DNA of 64,000 bases from assembly GCA_965240325.2 (NCBI GenBank), contig OZ251224.1:2418001-2482000 (forward strand), given 5' to 3'. Below are positions 30,767-40,273 of this stretch, one piece after another. The notes under the pieces were generated by a model. The model saw only the letters and a program-made list of their open reading frames with translations, ran no database searches and was not told the DNA's origin. Position 1 is the first letter of the stretch. Each line of letters starts with the position of its first letter. The position numbers and the translations under genes are program-made. The DNA comes from Rebecca billardiae RCC1528. Lineage: Eukaryota; Haptophyta.

Positions 30767-31107
30767 CAATGACGGCGAGCAGCGCTTGGCAGAGTCATCG
30801 TCATAGCAGCAGCGCGCGCAACGGTAGCTACGTACGGGTAAGTTCTCAGAGGTGATGCCATCATGATCGATCACTCATCACCGGGTGACGCCATGATGGT
30901 CGATATCTAATTCTGTAAGGCCGTATCAGTGTCTGCTGTGCGAGTTAGTCGTCGTATAGTAGTCATCGCATCGCCATCACACACACTCATGTCAGTCACA
31001 CGTTCTCGGACTTCGTCGCGGAGTCATCTGCATCGTCGCGTCGGCACCGCGGGCACACGTGACACGGTCCGGTCGTCTCGGATGTGACGAGGCTATAGCT
31101 TAGCTAC
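30767..31107. other. Intergenic region between convergent genes
   Basis: This low-GC stretch contains a short imperfect direct repeat (ATCATGATCGAT / CATGATGGTCGAT near 30860-30900). No gene is seen. Confidence 0.5.
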
Positions 31108-32556
31108 TCACTGATGGCCGCAGCCGTGCTGCTTCCACCAGTCGTCACCGCACTGGATGCAGGCCTGCGCGAACTTGAATAGCGATGCTGACGATGACGA
31201 TGCGCCGCCGCCACTCAGCATGCTCTTGGCTTTCCGCACGAGCGCAGACAAGTAGCACTGGTAATGGATGCGGTTGGCGTCGGCGGCGGAAATGATTCTA
31301 TCGGTAGCGCCAACCGAGGATGCGCCCTTGCATTTCGCCCCATTGCAGCGCCGCATGTGGGCCAGCTTGTTCAACGCGTAGGCAGGCAGGCTCAAGACAC
31401 GCCCAGATTGGCGGCTCTGGAAGTATTCGAGCGTGCACAGGAGCCCGGCGAATTCGCACAGCCCCTCCTCCATCGGCACGCCCCTCCCCTGCGGCGCATC
31501 CAGGCGCACGAGTTTCTGCGCCTGGTGCACGTGGACGTGCATCAGCTCGTGCGCAAGAGTCCATACCGCCTCGCACTCGTCGTCAAATATTCGCCTGTCG
31601 AGCGCGATCTCTGCCACTGGCGCCCTGCCAAAGATGGAAGCACGAGAGCCTGCTGCCGTGAATTTCACAAACGCTCGCGCGTGGCTCGGTGGCTCATCTG
31701 CGTCCAAGACACGCGAGGACGCCGCCTTGCACACCTCCGGCATCTGCGTGTGCTCCTTCATTCGGATCCATGCGAGCACCTCGGCAGCTGTGAAGAACAA
31801 GCAGCCGCCATCGCCCAGCATGTTCTTCTCGTACCACGACGCGACCCAGTCAACGACGACTGGGACATAGCCCTTGCTCGCGCAGAGCGCCACTTGCTCG
31901 CAAGCGTGGTCAGCTTGTTCAATAGAATGCACAGCCGATGCGATCCATGAAGCAGGGCGACCAGGCACGGAACGCGCCGTACGCTGACGCTTCCCGTCAT
32001 CGCGTCCGGAGGCTCGCGAGATCGAGTCCCTCTGGATGGTGTACCACATGTGACCGTTGGCGTCACCCGACCCGATTATGGTCACCACGCGCTGAGTCGT
32101 GCACGAGCGGTGCCCCTGCATGAATGACAAGTGGATCAAATGCCGCTCAGCGCCAGCCAGGCCGACAATCTTCTCCTCGACGCGCAACGTCTCGGGCTCG
32201 ACCCAGTCGGCGCCAGCGTGCTCACTCCAGTAACCGGCGCAGCCTGCCTTTCCGTGGTAGTCCTCCTGAGACCCATCCATGTCGACGGAAAGATGAGAAC
32301 TATCGTTGAAGAAGACCTCCTCAAGCGTCATCCAATCACCGACTGATGCCGCCGCGAAAAACTGCTTCATGAAGCGTTCTGCAACCTCGTCGTGACTCGG
32401 GAACTCGCGCGTCAGATCGGGCGCACGCGCGCGCGTCTCTGCGGCTCGAGCTCGAATGGCGCGTCGCTGCTCCGCATCAGACGCGCTATCGCTCGCATTC
32501 CAGGCCGTGTTGGACGCGTGAGACACTCCCGATGACGCGACAGACAGCGTGTTCAT
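31108..32556 (-). CDS. DA1-like zinc metallopeptidase with N-terminal NTF2-like domain
   Basis: ATG 32556 (MNTLSVASSG) gives 482 residues. The peptidase centre is VWTLAHELMHVHVH: H336, E337 and H340 form HExxH, and EEGLCEFAG at ~363-371 supplies the downstream acidic ligand, the same spacing and wording as the DA1-like peptidase of plant DA1/DAR growth regulators. The LIM and UIM parts of plant DA1 are absent. Residues ~57-178 (DEVAERFMKQFFAA, HGKAGCAGYW, MWYTIQRD) look like an NTF2/SnoaL-type alpha+beta barrel. A C-terminal CIQCGDDWWKQHGCGH could bind metal. DA1 proteins cleave ubiquitin-pathway components; substrates here are unknown. Base composition is clearly less GC-rich than neighbouring genes, with many A/T third positions, which suggests different origin or age. 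Single exon. Confidence 0.75.
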   Translation of the reverse strand: MNTLSVASSGVSHASNTAWNASDSASDAEQRRAIRARAAETRARAPDLTREFPSHDEVAERFMKQFFAAASVGDWMTLEEVFFNDSSHLSVDMDGSQEDYHGKAGCAGYWSEHAGADWVEPETLRVEEKIVGLAGAERHLIHLSFMQGHRSCTTQRVVTIIGSGDANGHMWYTIQRDSISRASGRDDGKRQRTARSVPGRPASWIASAVHSIEQADHACEQVALCASKGYVPVVVDWVASWYEKNMLGDGGCLFFTAAEVLAWIRMKEHTQMPEVCKAASSRVLDADEPPSHARAFVKFTAAGSRASIFGRAPVAEIALDRRIFDDECEAVWTLAHELMHVHVHQAQKLVRLDAPQGRGVPMEEGLCEFAGLLCTLEYFQSRQSGRVLSLPAYALNKLAHMRRCNGAKCKGASSVGATDRIISAADANRIHYQCYLSALVRKAKSMLSGGGASSSSASLFKFAQACIQCGDDWWKQHGCGHQ

Positions 32557-32757
32557 GATGAGGTGCTGTTCGGGAGTGAGTGCAGCGGAGCAGGGTGGTT
32601 GGAGAGCTCTCCGCCCTTGGCCAAGGGAGGCTCTCCACTCACTTCGGACGCTTTGGATCCGCTGCAGCCGCCGCCGCCGCGCCGCGGCACCCGGGCCGGA
32701 TAGTTGAGGCTCTGAGGTCTATGATACGCTCGTCATCTATGAAGCGGCCGGGATGAT
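32557..32757. other. Upstream region of the DA1-like gene
   Basis: Short non-coding stretch containing a small inverted repeat around TTGGAGAGCTCTCC / GGAGGCTCTCC (about 32600-32640). Presumably the promoter of the minus-strand peptidase gene. Confidence 0.4.
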
Positions 32758-33553
32758 ACCGGTTGGCGCACGGGGCGGCGCTCCCCGGATTAATAGTGCC
32801 GCCGCCGCCGCCGCCTCCCCCCGTCCGGTCGCTCGCGCCGACCGCCGCCTGGGCGAGGCCGCGCGATGTCCACTAGAGCTTCCGATGGGACGCAGCGGGG
32901 CGGTAGCGAGGCGGTGAACTACTGTACCTTGCGCGTGGCGCAGCGCTTTGCGCCCTCGCACCTCGATGGTCAGCTACAACCCCCCCGTGAGCCGCTACAT
33001 CGTTCCGAGCCAGAGACATGGGCGCCTTGCCTGCCGAGGCAGCGGAGAGGCACGCACGCGCGTGAAGCCGCTGGGCACCGTGGCGCGCGTCTACAACCGT
33101 ACTGTCACATGGCTCACGCCTTCCTGAGATGCGCGCCTCGGGTTGCGGCTCAGCGCACGCATACTTCATATCGGCACTCGTCAGCGACTGGGCACGGCTG
33201 ACGACTATAGTGACTGTTAAGACACGCACCCGTGGTCGACAGCGGACTGCTGAAGCGAGAGGCGGCGCTCACGTCCGTGCGGACTCAAGGCGCGGAGAAG
33301 AAAGTCAGACGCGAGTCGCACAGTGCAGGGCGGCGCAGAAAGGCTCTATGCCTCTGCCAGACCGCGTGCGCCGCATCGACGCCGCGTGCCTCGGTTGCGC
33401 GGGGCCTTGCGGCCACAGCCACGGTGCCAGGCGTATCCGCGTAATTCAGGCACTCGTCATAAGTGCCGTCAATCACTGACTATATATGCGACCGCGCGGC
33501 CGCGCGGCAGCGGGCGGCGCCTCGCGGCGGATCAGGCTGAGTGGCGGCGCACG
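32758..33553 (+). repeat. Second, solo copy of the element E body
   Basis: The block from about GGTTGGCGC (32758) to GCACGCGGCGG (33553) is homologous to 25770-26380, sharing CTTCCGATGGGACGCAGCGG and CTCGCACCTCGA. It is longer than the first copy through internal insertions. The 21-bp ends of E are not found here, so it is a truncated or rearranged relative. Frames within it are not shared between copies. Confidence 0.75.
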
Positions 33554-33707
33554 CGGCGGCCCGCTTTATTCACAATTCACACGATCTACTAACGACTTAT
33601 GATGATTCAGACAGATGATGCTGCCGACATGATTGTCCTCTGGCAAGGCTCCGACACTCCTCATCGCTCGTCATCCTCGTCATGCACGAGAGCCGCGAGG
33701 CGTCGCA

Positions 33708-36700
33708 TCACTGCGCCGCCGCCGCCGCCGCCGCCGCCGCGGGGAAGGCGGCGAGCAGGCAGGCGATGCGGCAGTCAGCGCGGTGCGCGTCGCGCTCGCC
33801 GCCGCACGCAAAGCACGCGCCCGCCGCCGCCGCCGAGCCGTCGAGCGCGCGCAGCGCGTCGTAGGCTGACGCGGCCCACTGCGCCATGGAGGACGGCGCG
33901 TGGCCCGGCGCCGCCGCGAGCGGCCGCGCCGCGGGCTTCGCCGGCATCGGCATCGGCGGCACGGCGTGCGACGCGCTCGCGGGCGGCGCGGCCGGCGGCG
34001 GCGGCGCGGCCGGCGGCGGCGAAGCCCAGCCGGGCGGCGGCGGCGGCGCGTGCTGCTGCGCGGCAGCGCGGTGCGCGCCAGACGGCCTGGGACACCAGCC
34101 CGCGTGCAGGCTCGCGAGCAGCTCGCGGTGGTGCGCGACGCCGAACGCGGCGCCGAGCGCGGACGTGCGCCGCGCGCCGGGCGCCGCGCGCGCCGTCCCC
34201 TCCAGCCGCGCCCACGGCGCAGAGTCGGCGTCGAGCGCGGCGCGCAGCGCGGCGCGCGCCGCGCCGAACGCTTGCAGCACCGCGCTCACCTTGTAGCATA
34301 CGCGCGCGGCGTTGGCGTTGACGGAGCCCGCGCGTAGCTGCGGCGGGTTGAGCACCACCATCGGGTCGTGCTCGCACCCGGCGCACGAGTCCGCGAGCGC
34401 CTCGCGCCGCGGCCACTCGACCGCGCCAGTGGCCGGCTCGACGCGCGGCGGCGCCGAGAGACACACGACGTGCGCACTCGGCTCGAGCGCGCAGATTGCG
34501 TCGAGCGCGAGGAGCAGCAGCTCGGCCAGTCCGGGCGTGGGCGGCGGCAGTCCGGCGGGCGTTGGTGTGTGCGCGGCGTGCGCGCCGCCGCCCTGACCGC
34601 CAGCCCCTGGCGCGGCGCCGGCGGCTGGCGGAAGGCCGCCGGCGCCGCCGTCGGCGCGCGCTCCCTCCGCGCCGCCAGGCACGCGCGCGGCGGCGGCGGC
34701 GGCGGCGCCGCCGCCGCCGAGCGCGACGCCGCGCGCGACTCCGCGCAGCACGGTGGCGAGCAGCAGCGTGAGCGCGTGCGAGGAGAGCCCGCCGTCCGGC
34801 GCGCCGAGCAGCGCGCGGCACGCCAGCAGCTGCTTCGCGACGAGCGTGAGCGCGCGCAGCGGCGGCAGCTCCGACTGCAGAGCCAGGGCCACGCGCGTCG
34901 CCGCGGCGCCGCGGTGCGCGCAGCCGTGCGCGAACGAGACGTCAGCGGCCAGTGGGACGGAGGACGGCGGCTGGCGGGGCTGCGCGGCGGCGGCGGCGGC
35001 GGAGGCGTGCGCGCCCAGGCCCCCGAGCGGCGCCGCGTCCGCCTCCGCGCGCGCCTCGAGCTTGAGCAGCGGCACGGGCGAGCGCTCCACGGGCACGCAC
35101 ACACTCACCCACGGGGCAGCCGCGAGCGCGCGCGCGAGCTCGGCGACACACATGGCGGGAGGCGGCAGCGCGGAGCCGCGCAGCTCGAGCGCGATGTCCA
35201 CGTCGGACTGCGGCAGCGCGAGGCCCGAGGCGACCGAGCCGAAGACGAAGACGGACACGCGCCCGCCCGGCCACGAGCGCTCCGCCGCCGCGGCGACGCG
35301 GTCCACAATGGCCGCCTGCCACGCGTGCCGGCGCGCGCAAAGCACACTCAGCTCCGTGGCAAAGTCTGAAACGTCGGCGGAGAGCGCGTGAAGGGCGGGG
35401 CGGGCGGCGTGCGGCGGGATGGCGGGCGAGGGCGAGGGCGGGCGGAACGGCGGCGGCGAGGGCGCGGCGGGCGGGCGCGAGGGCGTCGGCGGCGTCGGCG
35501 GCGCCGCCGCCGCGGCGGGCGCCGTCGCGCGCAGCGGCTCAGCCGGCTCGGGCGGCGGCGGCGGCGGACGCGACGGCGCGGGCTCGGCGGCAGGAGTGGA
35601 AGCCGCGCGCTGCCGCCGCAGCGCGAGCGGCGGCGAGGCGGCGTCGGCAGCCGCGGGCGGCTCGGCTGAGCGCGCGCCCTCCGCGCCCGCCGCCACGCTC
35701 GGCGGCGCGGCCGCGGCGGCCGCGGCCTCGGCCGGCGGCGGCTCGGCGCCGTCGGCGGCTGGCGCCGCCGCCGCCGCCGCTCGGTTGCGCCGCGCCGCGC
35801 GCCGCGCGCCGCGCGCCGCGCGCCGCCGGCTTGGCGCTGCCGGCGGCGGCGGCGCCGGTGCCGCCACCGCCGCCGCCGCCGCCGCCACGGGCGCCGGCGC
35901 CTCGGTCGCGTCCGCGCCCAGCCACTCGAGCGTCGCCGAGGCGAGCAGCTGCGAGCAGCCGTCAAGCACCGCGGCCCAAAGCGCTTGCCGGCCGAGCGCC
36001 GCGCCGCCCGCGCCGCCGCCCTCAGGCGCGTCTGAAGCGCCGCCGCGCCGCGCGCCGCGCCGCGCGCCCTCCGCCTGCAGCTGCGCCCACGGCACCAGGG
36101 GCCCGGCCTCCAGCAGCGCATCGACGCGGGGCCCAGCCTCCAGCAGCGCGTCGGCGCGCAGGGCCGCGCAGCCCTCCGCCTGCGCCTTCGCCTGCAGCTG
36201 CGCCCACGGCACCGGCGGGAGCCCTGATGCCTCAAGCAATGCGTCTGCGCGCAGCGGCGCGCAGCCTTCCGCCAGCGACGAGGGCGGAGCGGGCGGCGGG
36301 CGCGGCGGCGGCGCGGCGGCGGCGCGCCGGGCGAGCGCGCCGGCGCGCGGCCGCGCGTTCCGCGCCCGCGCGCCGCGCCGCGCGCCCGCCGCCTCGCCCG
36401 CCGCCTCGCCCGCCGCCGGCGCCGCCGCCGCGCCGCCGACGCCGCCGAGCGCACGCGCCGCGCGGCTCACCAGCCAGTCTCGCTCGGCGGCGCCGAGGTC
36501 GCTCCACGCGCGGAGGACGCGGACGACGGGCTCGGCGCCGGGTGGCGCGACGGGCGTCGCGCGCGCGCCGAGCCACGCCGCGTGCGCGCCGTGCAGCCGC
36601 GACGCGAGCGCGCGGCCGAGCAGCGCGCCTGGGGTGACGACGGCGGCGCGCGGCGGCGGCGCGCGCCCGGCAGCCGCGCGCTTGCGCAGCGCGTGCGGCG

Positions 36701-37409
36701 CGCCGGCGCCGGTGGCGCGGACGGGCATCTCGACGAGCACGCCGCCGACGATCGCACGTCGCACCGCGCACTCGAGCGAGTCCACGTCGGCCGCGAACTC
36801 GCGCGAGACGGCGACGACGACGGGCGCGGCGGCCGCGGCCGCGGCCGCGCCGCCGCCGCTCGGCGGCGCGGCCGCGCCGCCGCCGCCGCCGCCGCGCACG
36901 ACGCGCGTGCAGTGGACGAGCGCGGCGCTCGACGCGTGGTCGAGCCATGTGGGCAGCGGCGCAAGCGCGAGCGCGCTCGCCGCGCCGAGCGCCACCCACT
37001 CGCAGCACGTGCGCGGCGCGGCCGGCGCGGCCGGAGGCGCCGCCATCGCGCCCACATCCGCGCCTGTATGTGAGTAGAGGACGAGGAAGCCGGGCGCGTC
37101 GGAGGCCGCGGCGATGGCCGCGGCGACGGCGGGCTCGAGCCCCAGCGCGAGCACCGCCGCGCGCTCGTCCGCGCGCAGCCCGCGCACCCAGTCCCACGCC
37201 GCGTCCCACCAGCTCTCTGAGAGCGAGTCCCAGCGCGCTGCAGCCGCGGCGGACGCGCGGTCCTCGTCGTCGGCGGCGGCGGTGGCGGGGTCGGTGTCGG
37301 AGGCGGGGGCATCGTCGGCCGACGACGGGTGGCCCGTCCAGTACGCCTCGTTCCCCAAGCACGCCGAGAGCAGCGCCGGGAGCACCTCGGCGTCCGCCTG
37401 CCGCGGCAT
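33708..37409 (-). CDS. Non-canonical poly(A) polymerase, TRF4/PAPD5-like
   Basis: ATG 37409 (MPRQADAEVLPALL) gives 1,233 residues. The nucleotidyltransferase core starts near residue 720: VFVFGSVASGLALPQSDVDI contains the GS signature (G724, S725) and the metal-binding D736 and D738; the third Asp is D823 in AADVSFAHG. GGLSSHALTLLL and, further on, MVVLNPPQLRAGSVNANA match the central/PAP-associated region of TRF4-type enzymes. These add short A tails to RNAs for exosomal decay or quality control, normally in the nucleus. The first ~690 residues are an unusual Ala/Pro/Arg-rich extension with internal repeats (ADALLEAG, VPWAQLQA), probably disordered. An extended Ala/Gly/Pro insertion also splits the catalytic domain (~900-960). 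The C-terminus has a CxxC...C segment (CFACGGERDAHRADC), a possible zinc knuckle. Much larger than typical family members. Confidence 0.78.
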   Translation of the reverse strand: MPRQADAEVLPALLSACLGNEAYWTGHPSSADDAPASDTDPATAAADDEDRASAAAAARWDSLSESWWDAAWDWVRGLRADERAAVLALGLEPAVAAAIAAASDAPGFLVLYSHTGADVGAMAAPPAAPAAPRTCCEWVALGAASALALAPLPTWLDHASSAALVHCTRVVRGGGGGGAAAPPSGGGAAAAAAAAPVVVAVSREFAADVDSLECAVRRAIVGGVLVEMPVRATGAGAPHALRKRAAAGRAPPPRAAVVTPGALLGRALASRLHGAHAAWLGARATPVAPPGAEPVVRVLRAWSDLGAAERDWLVSRAARALGGVGGAAAAPAAGEAAGEAAGARRGARARNARPRAGALARRAAAAPPPRPPPAPPSSLAEGCAPLRADALLEASGLPPVPWAQLQAKAQAEGCAALRADALLEAGPRVDALLEAGPLVPWAQLQAEGARRGARRGGASDAPEGGGAGGAALGRQALWAAVLDGCSQLLASATLEWLGADATEAPAPVAAAAAAVAAPAPPPPAAPSRRRAARGARRAARRNRAAAAAAPAADGAEPPPAEAAAAAAAPPSVAAGAEGARSAEPPAAADAASPPLALRRQRAASTPAAEPAPSRPPPPPPEPAEPLRATAPAAAAAPPTPPTPSRPPAAPSPPPFRPPSPSPAIPPHAARPALHALSADVSDFATELSVLCARRHAWQAAIVDRVAAAAERSWPGGRVSVFVFGSVASGLALPQSDVDIALELRGSALPPPAMCVAELARALAAAPWVSVCVPVERSPVPLLKLEARAEADAAPLGGLGAHASAAAAAAQPRQPPSSVPLAADVSFAHGCAHRGAAATRVALALQSELPPLRALTLVAKQLLACRALLGAPDGGLSSHALTLLLATVLRGVARGVALGGGGAAAAAAARVPGGAEGARADGGAGGLPPAAGAAPGAGGQGGGAHAAHTPTPAGLPPPTPGLAELLLLALDAICALEPSAHVVCLSAPPRVEPATGAVEWPRREALADSCAGCEHDPMVVLNPPQLRAGSVNANAARVCYKVSAVLQAFGAARAALRAALDADSAPWARLEGTARAAPGARRTSALGAAFGVAHHRELLASLHAGWCPRPSGAHRAAAQQHAPPPPPGWASPPPAAPPPPAAPPASASHAVPPMPMPAKPAARPLAAAPGHAPSSMAQWAASAYDALRALDGSAAAAGACFACGGERDAHRADCRIACLLAAFPAAAAAAAAAQ

Positions 37410-37696
37410 CTCGGCGAGGGACCTCGGTGACCGTCCTGCGCCCAGTCTGTGAAAAGGCGCGTCCTGGGACGGCCGGTTGCCCAACTGGACCAGTCTGGCA
37501 CCTAGGCCGGCGAGGAAACGTCCGCACTGTCACCGGCCTGAACAAGCCTGAAGCGCCGCATCGCCACCTATCTGCTTCAGACCGGTCCTACGCCGTTACG
37601 AATCCGGAGCAGGACTATATCTGCTATGATAATGGTCTCAGGTGGGCGCGCGCGCGCCGCGCGCGCGCACAGAGCGCAGGGCGCAGAGCGCACAGC
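37410..37696. other. Intergenic space between two minus-strand genes
   Basis: About 290 bp containing the 3' UTR of the galactosyltransferase gene and the promoter of the poly(A) polymerase gene. No motif stands out. Confidence 0.4.
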
Positions 37697-39811
37697 TCAG
37701 CCCAGGCCCTGCCGCGCCGCCGAGCCGGAGACGGCGCCGACGGCCGCGCTGCCGGGGCGCGCGCTCACGCCCAGGAGAGCGCGCGGCGGCGGCAGCCCGC
37801 GCCCCGCGGCGCCCGACGGTCTGCGCCGCAGCGCCGCGCCCGCCGGCGCCCGCCGGCGCACGAGCAGGCAGAGGAGCGAGACGAGGAAGACGCCCGCGCC
37901 GACGCCCCACAGCGCCGTGGCCTGCGCCTGCAGCGCGGCCAGCTCCGCGGCGCCCGCGCCGCTCAGCGCGAGCGTCGACGAGTGGCGCGCGCGCGCGCGG
38001 CCGACGGGCGGCGCGCCGCCGGCCGCGGCGCGCGCCGCCACGGCCGCCGCCATGGCCGCCGCCGCACCGTGCGCGGCGTGCGCGCCCCCGGAGCCGACCT
38101 CGTGCAGCCCGCCGTCCCAGTCGTCGTCCTCGCCCTCCGCGCCCTCCTCGCCGCCCCACTCCTCCTCGCCGGGGCCGTCGCCCGCCGCCGCCGCCGCCGC
38201 CGGGCCGCCGCCGCGCGCGCCCTCCGATGCCGCGGCCGTCGGCGCGCCGCGCGTCGGCGCCTGCGCCGGCTCGGCACGCGCGCGCGGCGCCGGCGCGCAC
38301 AGGCCGCACGAGAGCCGGCAGGTCTCGCGCATGAAGCCGCGGTTGTTCTCGCACTCCCCACCCAGCGCCCACATCCAGCACGACGCGTGCCCGTCCGCGC
38401 AGCACGGCCCGGCGCCCGGCTCCGCAGGTGCGCACGGCTCTGGCAGCGCCGTGTCTCGGCCGTGCGCCGGGCAGCGCACGTCTGCCATGCCGCACGCCCG
38501 CGAGTAGAAGTCGCACAGCCCGTCGTTGAGCGTGTTGACGACGAAGGCGCCCTGCTCGCTGCGCCCCTCCCACCGCGCGCCGCTGCGCTCGCGCTCGACC
38601 AGCGCCGCGCTCGGCGGCACGCCGAAGAAGCGGCCGCCGGGCGCGCACTCCGCCGGGTCGAATTTCTGAAAGACCATTTTATTCCACTCGTAATTCTGGC
38701 CGATCCGAAAGTCGATGCCGTAGTGCAGCACGGACGGGCCGCCGGCGCGCGAGCCGCCGTCGCTCGGGTAGCCGACGAGCGCGGGCGGGAAGACGTGCTG
38801 CACGCGCGCCTCCGCCGCCGCGAACGCGTACCCGTACCTGCGACGGGCGCGCGCGCGCGGCGCTCGTGAGGAGCGGCGCCACAGTGCGTGCGCGCGCGCT
38901 GGCTGCAGCGCGGCGCGCCGAGTGCTCGCGCCGCGCGCGCGCGCGCACATCTCCGCGATCCACGGCGGCTGGCCGCGCTTGACGTACGCGTCGCCGGTCG
39001 GGATGTCCCGCGCGATCGTCGAGTTGGGCATGCCCGCCCAGTACTCGTGCGGCCGCGAGCGCACCTGCTCTGTGTAGTGCAGCCAGCGCGGCGCAATCTT
39101 CGAAATGTCTTCCATGTGGAAGAGATGCACCCAGCCCGCGGGCTGCACGAGCGCCCAGGGGGTGTCGGGCGGGAGGAAGCGCGCGGCGAGGCCGTTGGAC
39201 ACGCCGATGAGGTACCCTACCCGCGCCGACGCGACCACGCCCGCCCGCGCGCCCAGCTGCGCCGGCCACACCGCGCGCCGAAGGACCATGTCAGCGTCGA
39301 GGAACAGCACAAACTGTGCGCCCGCCGCGCGCTCGGAGCGCGCCCAGTGCATCACCGAGCCCGGCTTGTTGTACGAGCCGGAGGTGTCGCCGTTGTGCGG
39401 GTTGTGCTTGTAGTTCGTGTGCACGAACGTGCACGCCTCGTACGCGCGGTACCCCGCCGTGGCCTCGTACGCGCGCAGCTGCTCGTCGGAGCACGCGAGC
39501 AGCCGCGTCACGCGCACGTCGTTGCCGTCGGCGTCGGCGCCCACCCGGTCGCGCGGCCGGCCGTACGCGCGCTCGTACGACTCGAACATGCCGGCGGACA
39601 TCCACTCGAACTGCGGCGTGCACTCCGCCGTGAACAGGACGTCCAGCCGCACGCCGCCGCCGCCGCCGCCGCCCTCGCCGCCGCCGCCGCCAAGGCCGAG
39701 CAGCGAACGGCCGGCGGCGGCGCGCGGCCACGCGCCCGCGGCGGCGGCGACAGCGGCGGCGAGGAGCGCCGCGGCCGCGCGGCGCGGAGGACGTGCCGAC
39801 ACGTGCCTCAC
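37697..39811 (-). CDS. Peptidyl-serine alpha-galactosyltransferase-like enzyme with ShK domain
   Basis: Exons 39811-38949 and 38837-37697 encode 667 residues; the 111-bp intron (38948-38838, GT...CAG) restores IAEM|YGYAF, the exact family sequence. The N-terminus is a signal anchor (RRAAAALLAAAVAAAA). The catalytic domain begins LDVLFTAECTPQFEWMSAG; it includes the DxD in FVLFLDADMVLRRA, YLIGVSNGLAARF, and VLHYGIDFRIGQNYEW. This matches plant/algal SERGT, which adds galactose to Ser in Ser-(Hyp)n motifs in the ER/Golgi. A ShK-type Cys-rich domain (CWMWALGGECENNRGFM...CRLSCGLC) and a C-terminal TM (WGVGAGVFLVSLLCLLV) follow. No ATG precedes the anchor: the frame opens with GTG at 39811, in a GTGA overlap with the stop of the upstream small gene. 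Non-AUG start, missed 5' exon or assembly error are all possible. Confidence 0.83.
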   Translation of the reverse strand: MRHVSARPPRRAAAALLAAAVAAAAGAWPRAAAGRSLLGLGGGGGEGGGGGGGVRLDVLFTAECTPQFEWMSAGMFESYERAYGRPRDRVGADADGNDVRVTRLLACSDEQLRAYEATAGYRAYEACTFVHTNYKHNPHNGDTSGSYNKPGSVMHWARSERAAGAQFVLFLDADMVLRRAVWPAQLGARAGVVASARVGYLIGVSNGLAARFLPPDTPWALVQPAGWVHLFHMEDISKIAPRWLHYTEQVRSRPHEYWAGMPNSTIARDIPTGDAYVKRGQPPWIAEMCARARGASTRRAALQPARAHALWRRSSRAPRARARRRYGYAFAAAEARVQHVFPPALVGYPSDGGSRAGGPSVLHYGIDFRIGQNYEWNKMVFQKFDPAECAPGGRFFGVPPSAALVERERSGARWEGRSEQGAFVVNTLNDGLCDFYSRACGMADVRCPAHGRDTALPEPCAPAEPGAGPCCADGHASCWMWALGGECENNRGFMRETCRLSCGLCAPAPRARAEPAQAPTRGAPTAAASEGARGGGPAAAAAAGDGPGEEEWGGEEGAEGEDDDWDGGLHEVGSGGAHAAHGAAAAMAAAVAARAAAGGAPPVGRARARHSSTLALSGAGAAELAALQAQATALWGVGAGVFLVSLLCLLVRRRAPAGAALRRRPSGAAGRGLPPPRALLGVSARPGSAAVGAVSGSAARQGLG
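38838..38948 (-). other. In-frame GT-AG intron of the galactosyltransferase gene
   Basis: The donor GAGAT|GTGCGC and acceptor CGTCGCAG|GTACGG are clear. The length of 111 bp is a multiple of three and there is no stop inside, so an unspliced reading would insert 37 Arg/Ala-rich residues between two strictly conserved blocks. Confidence 0.9.
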
Positions 39812-40092
39812 TCGGCGCGCTTCTTCGCCGCCGCCGCCGCCGCTGTCGCCGCCGCGCGCCGCCGCTTTCGCCACGCCCCGATCGCGTCGCTCACGCGCTC
39901 CACCACCTTGCCGACGAAGAAGATGAGGAAGAAGACCGCGGCGAAGAAGCCGCACGCGATGCCGATCACGAAGAACGGGTTCTTCTTCGGCTTGGACGGC
40001 GGCCGGCGCGCCGATATCGTGTCCGCCGCCGCGAGCAGCGGCGCGAGCAGCAGGGCGAGCGCGCGGATGCCCGCCATCCGCGCGCATTCCAT
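39808..40092 (-). CDS. Small single-pass membrane protein (94 aa)
   Basis: ATG 40092 (MECARMAGIRALALLLAPLL) reads as a signal peptide (cleavage likely after ALLAAADT), then a Lys/Pro-rich lumenal stretch, one transmembrane helix (FFVIGIACGFFAAVFFLIFF) at ~46-65, and a basic, Ala-rich cytosolic tail ending KKRAE. A second ATG at 40077 gives an equally good signal peptide. I do not recognise a family. The stop overlaps the GTG that opens the galactosyltransferase frame by four bases, so the two could share a transcript or be one gene interrupted by a frameshift. The divergent TPRG1-like gene begins 181 bp away. Confidence 0.6.
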   Translation of the reverse strand: MECARMAGIRALALLLAPLLAAADTISARRPPSKPKKNPFFVIGIACGFFAAVFFLIFFVGKVVERVSDAIGAWRKRRRAAATAAAAAAKKRAE

Positions 40093-40273
40093 TCTTCGTC
40101 GCGGTGCTCTCGAGCGCCGTGTCCGTGGCCGGCTGGCCGCCAGCGTGATCTACCGGACTCCTCCCGGTTGGCCACCAGTCCTGCCCAGGACCTCGGACCT
40201 GCACGAGTGCTGGGCGCTGGCGCAGCGCGCCTTCGAGGTCGAGGCAACGCCGCGAGCGCTCCCGCCGCAACCC
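40093..40273. promoter_or_regulatory. Divergent promoter region (181 bp)
   Basis: This is the only sequence between the small membrane protein gene (minus) and the TPRG1-like gene (plus). No TATA-like element is evident; it is GC-rich like most gene starts here. Confidence 0.45.

Noticed and set aside
29083-30864. 593-codon minus-strand reading of the MFI-like gene
   Set aside because: The extension beyond ATG 29691 is antisense to the methyltransferase, which carries clear motif I and an anchor; the family core lies wholly in the short version.
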